Shown: piece after piece, positions 33,005-39,937 of the stretch
Numbering within the stretch: the stretch's first letter is position 1
How the letters are laid out: every line of letters begins with the position of its first letter
Source: Welwitschia mirabilis
Lineage: Eukaryota > Gnetophyta > Gnetopsida > Welwitschiales
DNA: 39,937 bases
Direction: 5' to 3'
Assembly (NCBI GenBank): GCA_051453625.1
Contig: JBOZIK010000001.1
Span: 66,711,854 to 66,751,790 of the forward strand
Notes under the pieces: model-generated
What the model was told of the DNA's origin: nothing
The model's input: only the letters and a program-made list of their open reading frames with translations
Database searches by the model: none
Program-made: the position numbers and the translations under genes

Positions 33005-33955
33005 TTACTTTTAATTAATTATAGTTGATATTGAATGTTCATTTTAAGAAACTTATTTTAGGATGTATTATGAGTATTCTATATGTTCTTAAAAAAATTA
33101 AAATCCATTCTTTTAAGTTATCTCTCTCCCTTTCTCTCTCTTTTTAATTTTATCTCTTTCTATAGATCAATTTAGCTTGAAATTGACTAAGTATTACTTT
33201 GATTTAATAAATATTCATATACTTTTTTTTATTAGTTACTTGCTAATTTTTAACCTGCTTTATATGTTTTACTACTTTTATAACTCATTTTAGAATAAGT
33301 ACAGAGTTACCTTATAAGTTTGTTGTATCATAATTTAGTAAAAATCTTGTTTAAGTTAAAAGATTTATTGTGTTCATTTAAAAGAGTATTGTTTTCCAAG
33401 TGATATATTTTGTTTCTAACTTGTTACAAANNNNNNNNNNNNNNNNNNNNNNNNNNNNNNNNNNNNNNNNNNNNNNNNNNNNNNNNNNNNNNNNNNNNNN
33501 NNNNNNNNNNNNNNNNNNNNNNNNNNNNNNTTACTTTTAATTGATTATAGTTGATGTTGAATGTTCATTTTAAGAAACTTCTTTTAGGATGTATTATGAG
33601 TATTCTATATGTTCTTAAAAAAATCTAACTCCATTCTTTTGAGTTATCTCTCTCCCTTTCTCTCTCTTTTTAATTTTATCTCTTTCTATAGATTAATTTA
33701 GCTTGAAATTAACTAAGTATTACTTTGATTTAATAAATATTCATATACTTTTTTTTATTAGGTACTTGTTAACTTTTAACCTGCTTTATATGTTTTACGA
33801 CTTTTATAACTCATTTTAAAATAAGTACAGAGTTACCTTATAAGTTCGTTGTATCATAATTTAGTAAAAATCTTGTTTAAGTTAAAAGATTTACTGTGTT
33901 CATTTAAAGAGTATTGTTTTTCAAGTGATATATTTTTTTTCTAACTCGTTACAAA
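33005..33955. repeat. Gap-flanking duplication, 426 and 425 bases
   Basis: 33005-33430 and 33531-33955 are nearly identical, on the two edges of the 100-N gap 33431-33530. Both contain the CT-rich TCTCTCTCCCTTTCTCTCTC tract. Read as an unmerged contig overlap. Confidence 0.85.
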
Positions 33956-34510
33956 TTTTGTGTAGAATAAAATTTGATGTTTGAATTACTTAATTAGATT
34001 CCAAGTAATAAAATTTTCAAGAAAAAATATTTTTGTATAAAAATAACTTTGGTAGATTTAGCTACTTAATCTGTTTTACTTATTTATGTGACTTTTGAAT
34101 AATTTTTAAAATAATAGTGAATGTTTAAAAAAATATTTATTTCTATTTTATTATATTTCCCTTCTATATTTTGTGAAATTATGCTTTTACACATGTGATT
34201 CTTCATGATAATTTTAATTCATATGTTTTAACTTCTTGTATGTTATTTAAGAGGAGTAGTTATTTTATCATGTAACATGATACTTTAATAAGATAATATT
34301 AGTATTTCTATATAACTTTAAGTCAATTATTTTATGAGTTTGATACTCATAATGCTTCTATTATATATACAATTTAATTTAATAGATTTCTTTCTGATTT
34401 AATGTCGACTATATATATTTGATTTTCCTTCCCTAGGTCAAATTGTTATGTTTAGTACACATTTCATTTTTGTGAAGGCTTAGAGTATGATCTTCTAGCT
34501 TTAAAATTAA

Positions 34511-34829
34511 GTTTTTCTTTTTTTAGAAATTAATTTTCTATTCATTATATAGATAACTTAGTTTAAAAGAACTTTACAAAATTATGATAATCTTACAACG
34601 TGTTAACCACTCAACTTAAATCCTTAAGAAAATAATGAAAAACATTTTTATATAGCCATATTAATTTTACTATTTTATGTGCTTTATGGTTATATATATG
34701 GAAGATAATATGAGAGGAATTCCCTTTATCTTGGTAAGATCATTTCTAATCATCTCTAACTCTCTAATCACTTGTAGAAATAGAATGGTATAATATCATC
34801 ATAAACTTGTAAATTTTTAACATTGATGA
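34511..34829. other. Spacer between the two large direct repeats
   Basis: About 320 bases with no recognised feature. If the repeats were LTRs this would be far too short for an intact interior. Confidence 0.5.
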
Positions 34830-37650
34830 AGCCTGAAAAAATGATAAAATAAGGTATTAAAATGCATATTGTTTCATTATTTTAAAACTACAATATTGTG
34901 CTTAGAGTTATTTTTGTACTTTTTAGTAGATGAAAGTGACAAAGACTAAATGAATCAAAAACAATGCATATAATTCCTTTTGAGATGATTTATAATGATT
35001 ATGATTAGAATGTTAAGATCTAAGATGAATATGTAGAGCATAAAGGAAGACTGCAATCTATTAGCCTTAGAAATGGTTTCTAGTTTCTTTTTCATCATCA
35101 TATCTCAGCCACTCTAATGTGATGATTGTAACTCATTTTGACACTAAATGCATGATACTAGAGCATATCTTAGCATATTAGAATATTAGTAGATTAGAAA
35201 CTTTCATTTGAATTTCTAACCTAGTTATGTCTAAGTCAAATTTGATGCTTTCATATACTATTAATTAAAAACTATGTAATTAAGAGAAATCACATTTTAG
35301 AATTTTTAATAGTTACTATGGTAACTACCTATAAACTATAGCATCATTTCCTAGTTTATTTTTATGATACGATGCCATGTAGTTGTGCATCCTTTACAAC
35401 CATGAGACCTACCTTATTTGAACCAACACAAGTGCATCTATAAAAACCTCTCCTTTATTGCTAAATCAAACATCTAATATATATCTAAATGAAGTGTATG
35501 CTACCAAACTTATTTTAAGCTATTTTCATGCTTCATTTTGCTTTAAAAGAAGTTCTAGCCATCTTTCTATCTCTCATTTCATCTCTTTTAAGTTTATCTT
35601 ATTTCTTTATTAGCTTTGAAAGACTTATTTATATTTATTATCATTTTTTATAGCATTATACATTTATTTTGATTTTCTCAAATCTTTTTACAATCCATTT
35701 TTCATTTCTAATTTTCCCATTTCCATCTATTAAGAGGGCATTACAAGGTATTGATGTGCATGTAATCATGTATTACAAGATGAGGATAAGGTACTAGATC
35801 TTATAAGAATTTGAATTGAAGACTAATAAAAAGGGTTGTGATTACATTTAAAACTAACAAGTATTCTAATGATTATATGACTTACTTATTTTTGTCATGC
35901 ATTTCTTTTTATTTGATCATACTTCTCATAATATGTTACATATGTAGTATTAATAGGATTTTTAGTCATTTAGTACATATAATAACATTCTCTAATATTA
36001 CATGGTTAGTGACCATATGCCAAAGAAACCATGTGTTCTGAGCATCTTTTCTTTTCTTTTATTTATTCTTTTTATTTTTTCTAATTCCATTCTCTCACAT
36101 TTGCACTCTTTATTCTAAAAGCATTAGATGTTGAATTATTCGTCTTCCCTTTCTAATTGTAAAAATTTATCATATGCTTTTATTCTTTGCTTGAATATAA
36201 AATCAAAATATGTGTTTTCATTTTTTTCTCTCTTTTTCCCTGTTCATAAGTGAAGTAAAACCTAGTTAATTTCACCACTTATTTCTTTCATTTTGTATAA
36301 CTCCAATTGTTTTGAAAATTATTCATATATTTCTCTATTAATTTTGAAACTTACACGTAAAGTTAGTTAAAAAATTAATTTGGCCTTTAAAATTCCATTC
36401 TTTGCTATTTGTAGTTGATTTGTGATTTTACTTAGAAATTTTTTATATTTGTAAAATATTATTATTTTAATTTTTGGATAGCCAAGTTTTCTACGATTAC
36501 TACTATTTTTTTAAAACGTTAAGATCGAATCTTGTAGTATGTTTTAACTACTATATAGTACTAAATCCATTTCTTTCTTACATTCTCTAGTTTTCTTATA
36601 TTTTTGGCCAAAGTAGGATTAGCTAATTTTTTTAGAGGTTTTTTTTTTAAATTTTTATTTACTAATAGTTTTAATCTATCTTTCTTAATCTTGAATATTT
36701 AATTTTAGCAACTTGTTTTAGGACATATTTTGACTACTTTGAAAGTTTTAAAACGTTTTAAGTCCATTTTCTTAAGTTTTTTAGTTACTCCTCTCTATTT
36801 ACTCTCCTTCTTTGCATTATGATCATGAAATGAACTACGTTTTTTCTTGATAAACTAAGTACTTACATGATTTTTTAAATTAATTAGTAGTTAAGTTATA
36901 ATTAAGTTATGTGTTACATCAATTTTATAATTCATTTCAATCCTAAGTAAGAGTTATCTTTTAAAAGAAATACATTAAAACGTAATGAAAATATGATATA
37001 GATCAAATAATTTACTATATTATCTCTAAGAATTATGTTTTCAAAGTAATCCTTTAATACCAATTTAATTTATAATTAGTATAAAATGGAATAAGATTTT
37101 TTAATAGTCCATACATATTAATTTTATATTATTCTAAGTATAAAACTTTTAAATAAATATTATTTTTACATAATAATAACTTAAGTTAGATTTGATGGAT
37201 TTATCCATTTTTATTTGTTTAAGTTATAAATGATGTTTAGAGTAGTAGTAAATGTTTATCAAATATTATTTATTTTTTATTTAATAATTTTTTGTAGTTT
37301 TTAAAATTACATTTTTAACACATGTAATTCATAAATTTTATTATACATCATGCATTATGGTTACATGAATGTTGCTTATATTTATTTGATATAAATAGTT
37401 ATTTTATCATCTAAAGCAAGATGTTCCTAAGATAATGTGTAATACTTTTATGATATTATATGTCAAGTTCATTAATCTAATAATGATGTGCTTTCACTAT
37501 ATATATAATTTAACCCATGTGATTTATTTATGCTTAATATAAGTTATTTATGTTTTATTTTTTCCTTAAGTTAAATTATTATGTCAAGTATACAATTCTT
37601 TTCATAAAGGCTTACAGGATGATCTTATCATTTTCAAACTTGAACTTTTC
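34830..37650 (+). repeat. Large direct repeat, copy B (about 2.8 kb)
   Basis: It is the gap-free partner of copy A, roughly 70-75% similar by eye with many indels. Both carry a T-rich stretch with few open frames. A 67-codon frame (35838-36041) is not supported by any family resemblance. Confidence 0.6.
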
Positions 37651-38055
37651 CTTTAACTAGTATTTGTACCTTTTGGGGGACTTTTAATATTTATGTCGAA
37701 TATTATACTTATTTTTCTAAATAGATGTACACTTTATGAAATTTGTTTTGTTTTCAAGTGATTTTTATATTATGAAAACACTAATAAACTTGTAAAAATT
37801 ACATTACTTTAACAATCCTTCAAGGTATATATGTTCTAATGCTACTTCCTTCTTGTACATCTATAAGTAAATCTTGGATTTGTATGAAAAAACACATTTA
37901 TAAATATTTCATAGTTCTAAAGCTTTTTCATTAAACCATCCTTCTCCATATTCATTTTTACCATAATATTCTAGAGAATTTGATTACCTTGTATAAATCT
38001 TAAATATTCTTGCTTCTCAAATGGCCATTTAAGATAGTAATGCTAAAAGCCCTAA
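37651..38055. other. AT-rich DNA without recognisable gene
   Basis: No motif, primer site or LTR end could be identified between the large repeats and the coding-like remnant. Confidence 0.5.
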
Positions 38056-38306
38056 CCTCATTCTACTCTTGAGCAGGTCCTTAAAGGTTGTAAAAATAAT
38101 TTCTCTATATATTTTAGCCCTGATATTACTATTTATATAAAAAATCTTAAGGATTTTTCTACTTTCCATGGCTTAGATCATGAGATCTTTAAGAATTTCT
38201 TAAAGAATTTGATCTATTTTGTAATCTTACATCTCAATCTCATTTGGATGCATCTAAAGTAATAATTCTCCTTTTTCTTATAAAGATAAGACTAGACATA
38301 GCGTAG
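38056..38306 (+). pseudogene. Unidentified coding-like remnant
   Basis: A frame without ATG opens after a stop at 38053-38055 and runs 68 codons to 38262, starting PHSTLEQVLKGC and containing LKDFSTFHGLDHEIFKNFL. A frame shifted by one continues with LKEFDLFCNLTSQSHLDASK to a TAG at 38304-38306. Mixed charged and aromatic residues in this pair of frames look more protein-like than the surrounding DNA. I do not recognise the family. It may be a decayed part of the gypsy element whose protease remnant lies 1.1 kb downstream, or chance. Confidence 0.3.
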
Positions 38307-39423
38307 GCTTATACAAAATAATAAGAATATATTAAATATTACAAAGTTTAAATAAGTTTTCATTAACAAATTTCTTCCTATAATTCACATCAACCAAATG
38401 CAAAAATTCATTAGTAACTTAAAAAAAAACTCATAAATATTATTTTGAATTCTTTGAGTTTTATATGGATATTCTTATTAAACATCTCAACCATGGCTTT
38501 GAAGTATGAATCTTAGTTTACTTTTTCTTAAAAGACCTAAACAAATAAACTAGAAAACATTAATCAATTATAAATTACTTAATACTACACCTACTAGATC
38601 TTAGAAGGAATTAAAAAGAATGGTAGAATTAATTCATAAATGAGAAAAATATTGAAAATAATCATGTTACATGAAATTAGTTTAAATGATATTTTAAGTA
38701 AGGATAAATAAAGTCAAGAATTATCAAAGAAAATGGAAATTATTTCTACTCATTTAAATTATTTTAACTTGTAACAAGATAAATTAAGACAAAATGCAAT
38801 CTAATATATATAAATTTATCTTTTTATGACGTGTATTAAGTAGAGAGTCATAACATAACATTTGATAAAATTTCAAGATAGCTCAAAATTATTTAAAACA
38901 TCATTTATTTGAAGCTCTTTCTTTTAACCAAAACCATCATTTCAACATTGCATTTAATAAATTTTCTAATGTAAATCTAAATATTTATTTATCAAAATTA
39001 AAATACCTATCATCTTGATAGTACCAAACTTGATGAAAATCTAAAGTAGTACCTCTCTCTCCTTCTTAGAAAGATAAATCATAGATGTGATAAATTTATT
39101 AGTAAAACAAATAAGATAAATTTAGAAAACTCTTAACTTTATTTATCAATGATAAAATAATAAGGATAGACATTTATTTTTATTATCTTCATTGAATTCT
39201 AATCCAAAATCAACTCATGTGATAGAAGATCACATTGATATAAATTATATTAAATTTAAAAGTAAAAAAATTATTTCATAATCTGATCTAAAGTTCAGGA
39301 AGATTAAAATTTAGAACAATTAATATAAAACTTTAAATTTAAATTTAGGAAGAAATTTCAAAATAGAATATTAAAATAATTAATTTCTTTCCCTAGTCAT
39401 CTTCAATATGGTCAAAGTAATAA
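38307..39423. other. A-rich DNA upstream of the protease remnant
   Basis: Gag would be expected here if the downstream remnant belongs to a plus-strand element, but no Gag motif is visible on either strand. Confidence 0.5.
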
Positions 39424-39871
39424 TCATATGTAGATATCTATAAAATATTTAAGGATGTTAATAATTGTCTTCATCTTTTTAAGATTAATCAAATTACTTC
39501 TTATGCTAAATTTCTTAAATATTTGAGGACTTAGATAAGGAAGATTCAACCATCTATGAAAATAGTTAATCTTATTGTTTCTACAACATGCCTTAAAAAT
39601 ACTAGTGAAATGTGGTAATTCTAGATCTCCTATCATTACTATTACTATTAAAGATCATATCATTAATAAAGTTTTAACAAATTTAGGAGAAGAAGATAAA
39701 GTCATTTATTGTATTAACTTTGTTATTCATAAAGTACCCAAGGATTTAGTAAGTTATGCCATTATTATTAGTTAACCTTGGCTTGTAAACATTAATGATA
39801 AAATTAGCTATAGATCTATTTTATTAAAAATTATTTCTAATCACATTTTTTTACCTTTCATTTGTCTTTGA
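39424..39871 (+). pseudogene. gag-pol: Ty3/gypsy Gag-protease remnant, frameshifted and deleted
   Basis: The first frame (39424-39534) reads VDIYKIFKDVNN and ITSYAKFLKYLRT before a TAG at 39532. YAKFLK-x-L is the hallmark just upstream of the retropepsin in Athila-type plant gypsy polyproteins. A second frame (39575-39775) continues with LQHALKILVKCGNSRSP, IITITIKDHIINKVLTNLG and later VSYAIIIS, a stop at 39773, then PWLVNINDKISYRS to a TGA at 39869-39871. The family's catalytic Asp in the DLGAS motif is Asn here (codon 39680-39682). The span from that motif to the LGRPxL-like end is about 31 residues, far shorter than usual, so about 45 residues are deleted. A minus-strand frame at 39424-39636 is a shadow. 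Confidence 0.7.
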
Positions 39872-39937
39872 ATTGCAAGAAAAAGGTAATTAAATTAAAT
39901 AAACATTTATCCTTACATAAAATACAACTTATAATTA
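39872..39937 (+). other. End of window, after the protease remnant
   Basis: Too short to interpret. Reverse transcriptase would follow beyond the window if the element continues. Confidence 0.5.

Larger units (their letters stand above)
31100..34510 (+). repeat. Large direct repeat, copy A (about 2.9 kb true length)
   Basis: It aligns in order with 34830-37650. Shared landmarks: AAATAAGGTATTAA (31137/34850), AATGTAGAGCATA (31316/35029), GTCAAATTTGATG (31533/35236), GAGGGCA-x-x-ACAAGG (32056/35732) and AAGGCTTA-x-x-x-TGATCTTxT near 34477/37604. The copy is inflated by a gap-flanking duplication at 33005-33955. T-rich on the plus strand, no coding seen. It could be an LTR, since its size and composition resemble the LTRs of the element before it, but no TG/CA ends or primer site were found. 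Confidence 0.6.

Noticed and set aside
39424-39636. 70-codon minus-strand frame
   Set aside because: Shadow of the Gag-protease remnant on the plus strand.

Overview
The window looks like nuclear intergenic heterochromatin from a plant with a very AT-rich, repeat-rich genome (by eye under 30% GC). I see no host protein gene, no tRNA or rRNA gene, no CRISPR array and no operon structure. Everything recognisable is decayed LTR retrotransposon: Ty3/gypsy Gag and protease remnants, primer-binding sites matching plant initiator tRNA-Met and tRNA-Asp, TG/CA long terminal repeats, polypurine tracts and LTR TATA boxes. The species cannot be named from this.

Layout. (1) 1-2800: the 3' part of a plus-strand gypsy element (gag fragment, 636-base gap, polypurine tract, 3' LTR from 1171). 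(2) 4273-6512: a small plus-strand LTR element with diverged LTRs, a 16/18 tRNA-Met primer site and almost no interior. (3) 6541-14249: a minus-strand gypsy element with ~0.82 kb LTRs, an eroded tRNA-Asp-type primer site and a Gag pseudogene with five in-frame stops. (4) 14342-27033: a large plus-strand element with ~2.26 kb LTRs, a 5-base near-perfect target duplication (GAGCT/GAGTT), terminal inverted repeats, a tRNA-Met-like primer site and a non-coding interior. (5) 27039-30510: A-rich sequence with a G-rich island and a possible minus-strand LTR promoter. (6) 31100-37650: two old ~2.8 kb direct repeats of unknown identity. (7) 38056-39871: coding-like remnants ending in a broken gypsy Gag-protease region.

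The assembly needs care. Many N gaps, eleven of them exactly 100 bases, are flanked by nearly identical sequence on both sides. Collapsing these flanks makes the paired LTRs equal in length (827 vs 822, and about 2255 vs 2263), so most look like unmerged contig overlaps, not biology.

I found no previously undescribed functional system. The most interesting points are the large non-coding LTR element with two kinds of minisatellite inside its LTRs, the transition-only decay of a primer site, the G-rich island with a quadruplex motif, and the unidentified 2.8 kb repeat pair.
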